Source of the DNA: an uncultured Bacteroidia bacterium
Lineage (GTDB): Bacteria > Bacteroidota > Bacteroidia > Bacteroidales > UBA932
Reading direction: 5' to 3'
DNA length: 5,425 nucleotides
Assembly: GCA_902766985.1 (NCBI GenBank)
Contig: CACXFP010000165.1
Location: forward strand, 1-5,425
Below are positions 1 to 5,425 of the stretch, piece after piece (the first letter of the stretch is position 1; the number at the start of each line of letters is the position of its first letter). Below the pieces are notes generated by a model. That model saw nothing but the letters and a program-made list of their open reading frames with translations, was not told the DNA's origin and made no database searches. The position numbers were made by a program, and so were the translations under genes.

Positions 1-71
1 ACATCACGGAATATGCCCAGCAGATCGGCCTCGGCACCAAGAAATACAATATCGTAAATATCGGGTTGTAG
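1..71 (+). CDS. C-terminal end of an unidentified protein (5' end outside window)
   Basis: An open frame enters from the left edge (first full codon at 3) and ends with TAG at 69-71. The visible 22 residues begin ITEYAQQIGL and end YNIVNIGL. They are protein-like, with mixed polar and hydrophobic residues, but too short for me to name a family. The gene lies on the same strand as the flavoprotein gene that starts 65 bases later, so the two could share a transcript, but nothing in the sequence proves it. The gap between them has only a weak interrupted hairpin (81-107) and no clear terminator. The frame could be chance, but the lack of stops and the consistent strand favour a real gene end. 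Confidence 0.5.
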   Translation, partial: ITEYAQQIGLGTKKYNIVNIGL

Positions 72-136
72 GGATTATCCGGAGGGGGCATCAAGCCCTT
101 TCGCTCCCGTCAGAAACGAACGAAAGAATCAGACCC

Positions 137-754
137 ATGAATGTACTGCTTATAAATGGAAGCCCGCGCCAGAAAGGTAATACGTCTATTGCACTTGCCG
201 AAATCGCAAAGACGCTCAGGGAAGATGGCATCGACAGCGAAACCGTATGGATCGGCAACAAGCCGGTAAGGGGCTGCATAGCCTGCAACAAGTGCAGCAG
301 CAAACCTGGTGCATGTGTTTTCAATGACGATATCTGTAATGAAATAAGTGCGAAATATGCATCTTCCGATGCCCTGATAGTAGGATCTCCGGTATATTAC
401 GGGCAGCCCAACGGCGCACTGCTGTCCATCATCCAGCGTTCCTTCTATTCCAACGGAGCTAATATTGCCGGGAAGCCTGCCGCTGCCGTGGCGATATGCC
501 GAAGAGGAGGTGCCACAGCCGCTTTCGAGACTCTCACACTCCCCTTCCAGATGATGAATATGCCGGTGATAGGTTCACAGTACTGGAACATTGTCTATGG
601 CCGTGAACCTGGCCAGGCCGCGCTCGACCAAGAAGGGCTTCAGACCATGCGGGCATTGGCTCACAACATGGCCTGGCTGCTGAAATCTACCGGCGGGAAG
701 CCCGCACCCGGCCGAGGTGATGAGCCCTGGGCTCCTATGCATTTCATACGGTAG
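137..754 (+). CDS. Flavodoxin-fold NAD(P)H-dependent FMN reductase / iron-sulfur flavoprotein-like protein
   Basis: This 205-residue cytoplasmic protein has the flavodoxin-like fold of NADPH-dependent FMN reductases. Seen: an N-terminal beta strand runs into the FMN phosphate-binding loop GSPRQKGNTS (residues 8-17). The segment GSPVYYG (83-89) is the conserved stretch that contacts the flavin ring. The C-terminus ends in the PWAPMHFIR style usual for this family. Cysteines 47, 50, 53 and 60 form CX2CX2CX6C, which fits the compact CX2CX2CX4-7C cluster motif of iron-sulfur flavoproteins, so a 4Fe-4S cluster beside FMN is plausible. Many Bacteroidales relatives with similar cysteines are annotated only as FMN reductase or flavodoxin family protein. 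There is no signal peptide or membrane segment. ATG 137 is chosen because the first strand and FMN loop start immediately after it; there is no good Shine-Dalgarno site (a GGAGGG at 81-87 is about 50 bases too far). The natural electron acceptor cannot be told from sequence. Confidence 0.9.
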   Translation: MNVLLINGSPRQKGNTSIALAEIAKTLREDGIDSETVWIGNKPVRGCIACNKCSSKPGACVFNDDICNEISAKYASSDALIVGSPVYYGQPNGALLSIIQRSFYSNGANIAGKPAAAVAICRRGGATAAFETLTLPFQMMNMPVIGSQYWNIVYGREPGQAALDQEGLQTMRALAHNMAWLLKSTGGKPAPGRGDEPWAPMHFIR

Positions 755-882
755 TACAATTTTTGTTGAAACTATTCTTTATTCGTCGGAATAAATGTAT
801 GTTTGCCACGAATTATCGTCCGAATTTTTGTTGATTTTGGCTGAATATTCGTCCGAATTTTTGTTGTGTGAAAAAGGAGTAC
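752..882. repeat. Cluster of about four degenerate ~33-bp AT-rich direct repeats
   Basis: Units start near 752, 784, 817 and 850, with spacings of 32, 33 and 33 bases. The cleanest part is the 17-mer CGTCCGAATTTTTGTTG, present identically at 817-833 and 850-866. The unit at 784 starts CGTCGGAAT and matches the 817 unit at 19 of 33 positions in an ungapped alignment. The first unit shares AATTTTTGTTGA (758-769) with the 817 unit. The cluster starts exactly at the stop codon of the flavoprotein gene and runs into the start of the ATPase remnant at 868. There are no palindromic units and no spacer-like unique segments, so this is not a CRISPR array. It may be the leader or regulatory region inherited with the ATPase remnant, or a set of protein-binding sites. 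Its function is unknown. Confidence 0.7.
798..805 (+). promoter_or_regulatory. Candidate Bacteroidota -7 promoter box (TATGTTTG)
   Basis: TATGTTTG fits the TAnnTTTG -7 consensus used by the Bacteroidota primary sigma factor. No good TTTG -33 element lies about 20 bases upstream; the best TTTG (762-765) is more than 30 bases away, so support is partial. If active, it would start transcription around 812, within the repeat cluster and about 55 bases ahead of the ATPase remnant. Confidence 0.35.
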
Positions 883-1209
883 AAAACACTCTCCTATGTA
901 AACCTGGACAAAGACGCCGGGCTCATCTACAAAATCCATCGCGTCTCCAAAATCGAGTACCCGCTCAAATTCTATGAAGATTTCGATGTCCAGACAGAAA
1001 AACGAGTCATTCTCATTGAAGCCAAGGCTGAAGAAAACGTCGAGGGCAAATCACTTAAGACCTACATTGACGAACATCCTGCCCTCAAAGGCCTCCGCGT
1101 CTCGATGAAGGACTACATTGACCAAGCTTGGATGGAGAATCTTCCGCTCTACGCAATTGAAGCCTATCTTCGCGCCAAAGGCATACCGGTCCCTGAGCAA
1201 GGGGAATAA
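868..1209 (+). pseudogene. Remnant of an AAA/DUF4143-type ATPase (deleted N-terminal and internal parts)
   Basis: The 113-codon frame starts at GTG 868 (no ATG is available) and ends at TAA 1207-1209. Two blocks look like separate parts of Bacteroidales AAA ATPases with a C-terminal DUF4143 domain. Residues 16-40 (DAGLIYKIHRVSK... FYEDFD) resemble the segment that opens the C-terminal half. Residues 42-100 (QTEKRVILIEAKAEEN, KSLKTY, LRVSMKDY, NLPLYAIEAYL) resemble its far C-terminus, with the IExK core of a nuclease-like fold. In intact relatives these blocks are separated by roughly 80-100 residues. Here they join at about 985-990, so I infer an internal in-frame deletion. The Walker A/B half is missing and residues 1-15 are not recognisable. 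Intact members are roughly 380-450 residues. The identification is from memory of the family. The frame has no internal stop, so expression as a small chimeric protein cannot be excluded, but ATPase activity can. Confidence 0.7.
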
Positions 1210-1275
1210 ACTATCAAATCATCATCCTGGCACCACTTGAAAACGGACTTCCTTTACTTGGGAGGCCGATTTTGG

Positions 1276-1416
1276 ATGCAGATTTACCTTGACATCGAGC
1301 CCGACGATTTGACAGCCGCATGGCGCCTCCTGGAGCGGCATGGACGCCCCGACGAAAGAACAGTTGCGACAGAAACGGGACGAGGAAAGATCCGGAGCGA
1401 TGGACGCGAACTTTGA
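1276..1416 (+). CDS. Possible very small ORF (46 codons), perhaps half of a frameshifted gene
   Basis: ATG 1276 is preceded by GGGAGG at 1260-1265, a plausible ribosome site ten bases upstream. The product begins MQIYLDIEPDDLTAAWRLLE, which reads like real protein. From about codon 22 it becomes an Arg/Gly/Thr-rich tail that looks out of frame. In this same stretch the neighbouring frame becomes protein-like (the 35-codon ORF from 1340). I do not recognise a family. It may be the front of a decayed gene that lost its frame around 1335-1345, or chance. Confidence 0.25.
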   Translation: MQIYLDIEPDDLTAAWRLLERHGRPDERTVATETGRGKIRSDGREL

Positions 1417-1447
1417 AGATACCAGGTTTGTGGAGAAGTTGAAATAA
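1340..1447 (+). CDS. Small hypothetical protein (35 codons), highly charged
   Basis: ATG 1340 to TAA 1445-1447 encodes a 35-residue polar peptide beginning MDAPTKEQLRQKRDEE and ending DTRFVEKLK. Its lysine, arginine, glutamate and aspartate content suggests a soluble helix, or the C-terminal tail of a larger protein. GGAG at 1332-1335 lies four bases before the start, which is close for a ribosome site. It overlaps the 46-codon frame from 1276 in another frame. A near-repeat, GGAGCG followed by ATGGACGC, occurs at 1332-1347 and 1394-1407 and places a second in-frame ATG at 1400. The stop lies 56 bases before hsdR, with the palindrome in between. I recognise no family. It could be a true small gene ahead of the restriction operon or the tail of a decayed gene. 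Confidence 0.35.
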   Translation: MDAPTKEQLRQKRDEERSGAMDANFEDTRFVEKLK

Positions 1448-1457
1448 GAATAGTCAA

Positions 1458-1501
1458 AAAAAATGCTAAATTTGCTTTTGAAAGCAATCATAGCATTTTT
1501 T
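1458..1501 (+). terminator. Long two-part palindrome: terminator-like hairpin or operator directly before hsdR
   Basis: The outer arms 1458-1468 and 1491-1501 pair perfectly over 11 bp (AAAAAATGCTA with TAGCATTTTTT). A 3x3 internal loop follows, then an inner 6-bp stem (1472-1477 with 1482-1487) closed by a TTGA loop. A-runs on the left and T-runs on the right make it look like a bidirectional intrinsic terminator for the small ORF upstream. However, it ends two bases before the hsdR ATG and contains a candidate -7 box, so an operator or a start-masking hairpin is equally possible. The structure is seen in the sequence; its role is inferred. Confidence 0.6.
1467..1474 (+). promoter_or_regulatory. 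Candidate -7 promoter box for hsdR (TAAATTTG)
   Basis: TAAATTTG matches the Bacteroidota TAnnTTTG -7 consensus exactly. The nearest upstream -33-like element is GTTG at 1438-1441, about 25 bases away and slightly longer than usual. A start point near 1480 would give hsdR a leader of only about 20-25 bases. The box lies inside the left half of the palindrome at 1458-1501, so a repressor bound there would block it. Confidence 0.4.
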
Positions 1502-1503
1502 CC

Positions 1504-4500
1504 ATGGCCGAAGGCAAATTCAACGAGAACACGCGTGTTCAAGTTCCAGCCGCATTGCACCTTGTCAGATTAGGCTACACCTATCTGGCGGGAATCAAAG
1601 ACGATGATTTCAATGCGGATACAAATATCCTGACAAAGGTTTTTCTGCGGAGCCTCAGACGAATCAATCCAGAGCTCTCTGAGTCAGACGCGCAGACGGT
1701 CCTGACGGACATCATTCGCATCCTTGGCAATGATGATCTTGGCCGTGAATTCTATGGAAAACTGTCATCCATCAGCGGAATCAAGCTCGTTGATTTTGAG
1801 AACCCAGCGAACAACGAGTGGCACGTCACCACCGAATTCTCTTGCGAGGACAAGGAAACCGGCGACAACTTTCGCCCCGACATCACTTGCTTCCTCAATG
1901 GCCTTCCACTTGCTTTCATCGAGGTCAAAAAGCCCAATAACGCAGAAGGAATCATGGCGGAGAAAGACCGCATCGAGACCCGAATGAAGAATAAGCGTTT
2001 CCGCAAATTCATCAATATTACCCAGTTGATGGTATTCTCCAACAACCAGGAATATGACCACGAAAAGATAGTCCCCATACAAGGTGCATTCTATGCCACC
2101 ACTTCCCGGGACAAGGTCTTTTTCAACGTATTCCGCGAGGCTGATCCAGAATTGCACGTGAGCGTAATTCGTAATGGCAACGACAAAGTCACTGAAGAGG
2201 ACGAAAGGATTGTCCTGACGCATCGCAACTGCCTGCCGATTAAAGGCTCACCTGAATACATCACCAACCTGGCCTATAACACCCCCACAAATAGGATACT
2301 GACCTCTCTGCTTTCTCGTGAGCGTTTCCTGTACCTGCTTCGCTATGGTTTTGCATACGTAGATAAGAAGGAAGAGCTCGCCAGTGGAGAAATCGTAACG
2401 CGACTGGAAAAACACGTGATGCGCTACCAGCAGTTGTTTGCGGCGCTGGCCATCCGGAAAAAACTGGATGCCGGTGTGAAATCAGGCATCATTTGGCATA
2501 CCCAGGGCAGCGGAAAGACCGCTCTGGCATTCTATAACGTTCGCAACCTTACCGATTTTTACGCCAAGAAAAAGACAGCCGTCAAATTTTATTTTATCGT
2601 AGACCGTCTGGACCTTCTGGAACAAGCCTCCAATGAGTTTGCCATGAGGGGCCTGTATGTCCGAAAAGCCAACAGCCGCGAAGAGCTGATGGACGACTTC
2701 CGCAGCAACACTGTCATAGGCAACGCTGACGGCAAGCCGGAAATTATGGTCGTGAACATCCAGAAGTTTGAAGAAGACCACAAGAAGGTGGACCTGCCTG
2801 AGGCATACAACATCAACCTCATTCGTGTATTCTTCATCGACGAAGCCCATCGCGGCTACAATCCTACCGGCAGTTTCCTTGCAAACCTCCTCGACGCAGA
2901 CCGGGAGAGTGTGAAGATTGCCCTGACCGGAACGCCTCTCCTGAAAGAGGAACGCGCCTCCTGGAAGGTTTTCGGCGATTATATCGACAAATACTATTAC
3001 GACAAGTCCATCGCCGACGGCTATACCCTCCGCCTGATGCGTGAAGACATAGAGACAGAATACAAGGAACAGATAGAAAACATTCTTGACACCCTCACAC
3101 ACGACATTCAGGTAAAGAAATCCGATATAGACCACGACAAGATCATCGAATCCCCCAACTACCTCAATGCTTTGCTGGACTATATCATCCACGATATACG
3201 GAAGTTCCGCATCCAGCAGGATGCTCCCAAGGTAGCCGGAATGATTGTCTGCGAGACGAATCCTCAGGCACGCGCAATGCTGGCCTTGTTCAACGAGCGA
3301 TTCGCCCCGGAAAACCTTAAACCAGGCGAGAAACCGATGCGGGCAGAGCTTATCCTTCACGATGAAGGAGATAAAGAAACCCGCAAGATACTCATTGATG
3401 AGTTCAAGAAGCAGGAATCCATTGATTTCCTGATTGTAAACAACATGCTGCTCACAGGTTTCGATGCTGCCCGCCTCAAGAAACTATACCTGTGCCGTAA
3501 ACTGGACGGCCATAATCTGTTGCAAGCTCTTACGCGCGTCAACCGTCCTTACAAACAGTTCCAGTTCGGCTACATTGTTGATTTCGCCAACATTAAGCAG
3601 AACTTTATCGAGACCAACAACGAGTACCTCAGAGAACTTAACCGCACAACGGATGAGATTCCTGATTTGGAAATACCCAAACCGGCTGGCGATACGCTCA
3701 TGATCAACAATGACGAAATCATTGTGGCGATGAATGAGATCAAGGAGATGCTTTGGCAATACGACACTGACAATGCCGAGGAATTTCGCAAACAGTTGGA
3801 CGACATCCATGACCGCCAGACCCTGTACGAATTACGAAAAGGGCTCGAAGAAGCCAAGGCAATGTCCAACCAGGTGCGCAGTTTTGGTGATGACGAGCTG
3901 AAGGCAAAGTTTGAGACGCTTGCCATTGACGCCCTCCCGGTCCTCCTTTCGGAGGTTAACCACCGCATAGAACGCATCAACCTCCTGGAGAATACCGACC
4001 ACACCGCAGAGGTATCGGGAATCATCAATGAAGCCATCTCGGCTTTGGAATTCAACTTCCGCTTCCGTGGCAAAGAGGAACTGGAGATTGTTTATAACGA
4101 CCTTATTGACAGGTATTACGATGTCAAACGCGAGTTTGACGCCTGCTTCGATAAGCAGGAGGATAAGTACATTTCTTTGGCAGAAGACTTCCAGAGCTAC
4201 TTCAAGAAGAAAGGCTTTACCCGAGACGATGTAGCTTCAGTCAAAGCTGACCTCAGGTATATGGATGATGTCATGCAGCGAATCCGGGAGATCAACCGCC
4301 GGAACAATATGCTGAAAAAGAAATACGCAGATGATGAGAAGTTCGTCCGCATCCATAAGCGTATTCTGGAAGAGAACGATAAGCGGGCGCAATCAACCCC
4401 ACCCCAAAAACCAATCATTTCTTCCAGCGAGCGTGTCATTGCCGAGGAATTGTCAAAGGTAAAGGCCTCCATCGATGCACTTATTTACCTCAACATCAAT

Positions 4501-4671
4501 GTCCTCTCTAATGAAAGTTCATTCAACCAGGACGTTCTCGCCGCCGTCAGCCAAAAACTGGTTCAACTCGGCATTGAAGCGTCTCTGGATGACAGGAAAT
4601 ATATCAGAAACCATATTGCAGCAGAATACATGAACCGCTATGCGGAACTTGGATTCAGGGCAGGAGCATAG
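1504..4671 (+). CDS. hsdR: Type I restriction enzyme, restriction/translocase subunit HsdR
   Basis: HsdR is the motor and nuclease of a type I restriction-modification complex: with HsdM and HsdS it binds unmethylated target sites, pumps DNA past itself using ATP, and cuts at a distance. Seen in the 1055 residues: an N-terminal PD-ExK nuclease domain with P125-D126, E140 and K142 (D to E spacing of 14, as in EcoR124I); Walker A TQGSGKT 333-339; DEAH 446-449; motif III LTGTPL 474-479; TGFDA 651-655; and motif VI from Q674 with R678 and R681. After about residue 715 comes a charged, mostly helical C-terminal region that normally docks to the methyltransferase core. Length is usual and there is no frameshift, so the enzyme should be active. 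ATG 1504 gives the FNENTRVQVPAALHLVRLGY start typical of the family; a Shine-Dalgarno site is not visible because the T-run of the palindrome occupies that place. The QxxxY motif common after the nuclease core is not obvious. hsdM follows after 4 bases. Confidence 0.95.
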   Translation: MAEGKFNENTRVQVPAALHLVRLGYTYLAGIKDDDFNADTNILTKVFLRSLRRINPELSESDAQTVLTDIIRILGNDDLGREFYGKLSSISGIKLVDFENPANNEWHVTTEFSCEDKETGDNFRPDITCFLNGLPLAFIEVKKPNNAEGIMAEKDRIETRMKNKRFRKFINITQLMVFSNNQEYDHEKIVPIQGAFYATTSRDKVFFNVFREADPELHVSVIRNGNDKVTEEDERIVLTHRNCLPIKGSPEYITNLAYNTPTNRILTSLLSRERFLYLLRYGFAYVDKKEELASGEIVTRLEKHVMRYQQLFAALAIRKKLDAGVKSGIIWHTQGSGKTALAFYNVRNLTDFYAKKKTAVKFYFIVDRLDLLEQASNEFAMRGLYVRKANSREELMDDFRSNTVIGNADGKPEIMVVNIQKFEEDHKKVDLPEAYNINLIRVFFIDEAHRGYNPTGSFLANLLDADRESVKIALTGTPLLKEERASWKVFGDYIDKYYYDKSIADGYTLRLMREDIETEYKEQIENILDTLTHDIQVKKSDIDHDKIIESPNYLNALLDYIIHDIRKFRIQQDAPKVAGMIVCETNPQARAMLALFNERFAPENLKPGEKPMRAELILHDEGDKETRKILIDEFKKQESIDFLIVNNMLLTGFDAARLKKLYLCRKLDGHNLLQALTRVNRPYKQFQFGYIVDFANIKQNFIETNNEYLRELNRTTDEIPDLEIPKPAGDTLMINNDEIIVAMNEIKEMLWQYDTDNAEEFRKQLDDIHDRQTLYELRKGLEEAKAMSNQVRSFGDDELKAKFETLAIDALPVLLSEVNHRIERINLLENTDHTAEVSGIINEAISALEFNFRFRGKEELEIVYNDLIDRYYDVKREFDACFDKQEDKYISLAEDFQSYFKKKGFTRDDVASVKADLRYMDDVMQRIREINRRNNMLKKKYADDEKFVRIHKRILEENDKRAQSTPPQKPIISSSERVIAEELSKVKASIDALIYLNINVLSNESSFNQDVLAAVSQKLVQLGIEASLDDRKYIRNHIAAEYMNRYAELGFRAGA
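4662..4666 (+). promoter_or_regulatory. Ribosome binding site for hsdM, inside the hsdR 3' end
   Basis: AGGAG lies nine bases before ATG 4676 and overlaps the last codons of hsdR. It fixes the hsdM start and suggests that translation of the two subunits is coupled on one mRNA. It is the clearest Shine-Dalgarno site in the window, in contrast to hsdR, which has none visible. Confidence 0.65.
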
Positions 4672-4675
4672 TTTT

Positions 4676-5425
4676 ATGGAACAGATTCAGATAGAACAGG
4701 CAACCAAGCAACTAATTGACGGACTGAAACAAACCTGTGGCAATTTCGGTCTTGGCAATGACGGTAACGAATACAAGATTATCATTCAGGTCTTCCTGTA
4801 CAAATACTTCAACGACAAGTTCGGCTATGAAGTAAAGAAAGCTCCTGTCTATGGCCAGCGGCTTTCAAAAGCAGAGAAATGGGACGAAGAGTACGACACT
4901 TTCACCGATGATGAATGTGAGGACCTCTTTTCCTACCTGCCTACAGGCACACCTCACCTTCTGCCCCGCCACACCATTCACCACCTGTACAATGCCCAGC
5001 AGCAGGGCGACTTCTCCAATCTGTTTGACAGTACGATGGTGGAGATTGCCGACATCAACGCTGACATTTTCTCGATGGCCACGGTCAACAAGACCAAACT
5101 CACCATCTTTGAACCCATCACCGTATTCATTCCGGATTCCACCCAGCGTGACGAATTCGCTATTTCTCTAATGCGCTATATCGCCGATCCCAAGACCAAC
5201 TTCGAGGAGATGTTCGCCATGAAGTACGATTTCTTCTCCACGATGTTCGAGTACCTTATCAAGGACTACAACAAGGATGGTGGCGGCAAATATGCAGAGT
5301 ACTACACGCCCCGCAGCATTGCCCTCATTATGGCTCGGCTTCTGGTCGGAAACAATACGGATTTGCGTGGCGTAACCTGCTGCGACCCTTCCGCCGGTTC
5401 GGGCACGCTCCTGATGGCTCTTGCG
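4676..5425 (+). CDS. hsdM: Type I restriction-modification system methyltransferase subunit HsdM (3' end outside window)
   Basis: HsdM transfers a methyl group from SAM to adenine in the site chosen by HsdS, protecting host DNA and forming the core to which HsdR attaches. The window holds the first 250 codons of what is usually a protein of 500 or more residues. Seen: a helical HsdM N-terminal domain (FGLGNDGNEYKIIIQVFLYKYF near residues 24-45), the stretch TGTPHLLPRHTIHHLYNAQQ around 90-110, YYTPRSIA at 209-216 (the motif that enters the methylase domain), and DPSAGSGT at 237-244 (SAM-binding motif I). The catalytic NPPF motif lies beyond the edge. ATG 4676 is supported by AGGAG nine bases upstream and by similarity of the first residues to the family. 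It starts 4 bases after the hsdR stop, so both are probably one operon. An hsdS gene is expected downstream. Confidence 0.93.
   Translation, partial: MEQIQIEQATKQLIDGLKQTCGNFGLGNDGNEYKIIIQVFLYKYFNDKFGYEVKKAPVYGQRLSKAEKWDEEYDTFTDDECEDLFSYLPTGTPHLLPRHTIHHLYNAQQQGDFSNLFDSTMVEIADINADIFSMATVNKTKLTIFEPITVFIPDSTQRDEFAISLMRYIADPKTNFEEMFAMKYDFFSTMFEYLIKDYNKDGGGKYAEYYTPRSIALIMARLLVGNNTDLRGVTCCDPSAGSGTLLMALA

Noticed and set aside
81..107. Weak hairpin (GGAG, GGGC / GCCC, CTCC) between the first two genes
   Set aside because: It has two 4-bp stems split by an uneven bulge and no T-run, so it is too weak to call a terminator or riboswitch.
91..324. 77-codon - strand frame opposite the flavoprotein gene
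   Set aside because: It overlaps the FMN-binding loop and cysteine cluster coding region on the other strand and has no independent support.
752..882. CRISPR-like array
   Set aside because: The repeats are degenerate, the period is only 33 bases with no unique spacers, and no cas genes are visible.
795..977. 60-codon + strand frame whose product repeats SSEFLL
   Set aside because: The peptide repeat is just the translated 33-bp DNA repeat, and the frame overlaps the better supported ATPase remnant in another frame. There is no ribosome site.
1222..1560. 112-codon - strand frame over the region before hsdR
   Set aside because: It overlaps the hsdR start and the palindrome, has a low-complexity Phe/Ser-rich product, and resembles no family.
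2482..3360. 292-codon - strand frame inside hsdR
   Set aside because: It is the antisense shadow of the helicase region of hsdR; the opposite strand carries clear motor motifs in order.
4851..5171. 106-codon + strand frame inside hsdM
   Set aside because: It is an out-of-frame shadow of hsdM, whose own frame carries the family motifs.

Overview
The window looks like an accessory, defence-type stretch of a Bacteroidota chromosome, most likely of the order Bacteroidales. This rests on sequence signs rather than a database match: two candidate promoters carry the TAnnTTTG -7 box typical of that phylum, Shine-Dalgarno sites are mostly weak or absent, base composition is close to half GC, and there is a remnant of an AAA/DUF4143-type ATPase, a family abundant in Bacteroidales. 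All supported genes are on the + strand.

Left part (1-754): the last 22 codons of an unidentified gene end at 71. A complete 205-residue flavodoxin-fold protein follows at 137-754. It has an FMN-binding loop and a compact CX2CX2CX6C cysteine cluster like that of iron-sulfur flavoproteins or NADPH-dependent FMN reductases. This looks like ordinary metabolic or redox DNA.

Middle part (752-1503): this stretch is unusual and appears degraded. It begins at the reductase stop codon with roughly four units of an AT-rich repeat of about 33 bp, with a TAnnTTTG box inside. Next is a 113-codon reading frame (868-1209) that I read as a deleted remnant of a DUF4143-type ATPase: the P-loop half is gone and the C-terminal half seems to have an internal deletion. 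The next 294 bases hold two overlapping very small reading frames (46 and 35 codons). They end in a long two-part palindrome (1458-1501) that contains a candidate -7 box and stops two bases before the next start codon.

Right part (1504-5425): a type I restriction-modification operon begins. hsdR (1055 residues, intact, with PD-ExK nuclease and DEAH-type helicase motifs) is followed after 4 bases by hsdM, which is cut by the window end just after its SAM-binding motif. HsdR would translocate on and cut unmodified DNA. HsdM, with an HsdS specificity subunit expected downstream but not visible, would methylate the host's own sites. The order seen is R-M.

I found no complete novel system. The parts most worth a second look are the palindrome overlapping the hsdR promoter and start, the 33-bp repeat cluster, and the ATPase remnant beside the restriction locus.
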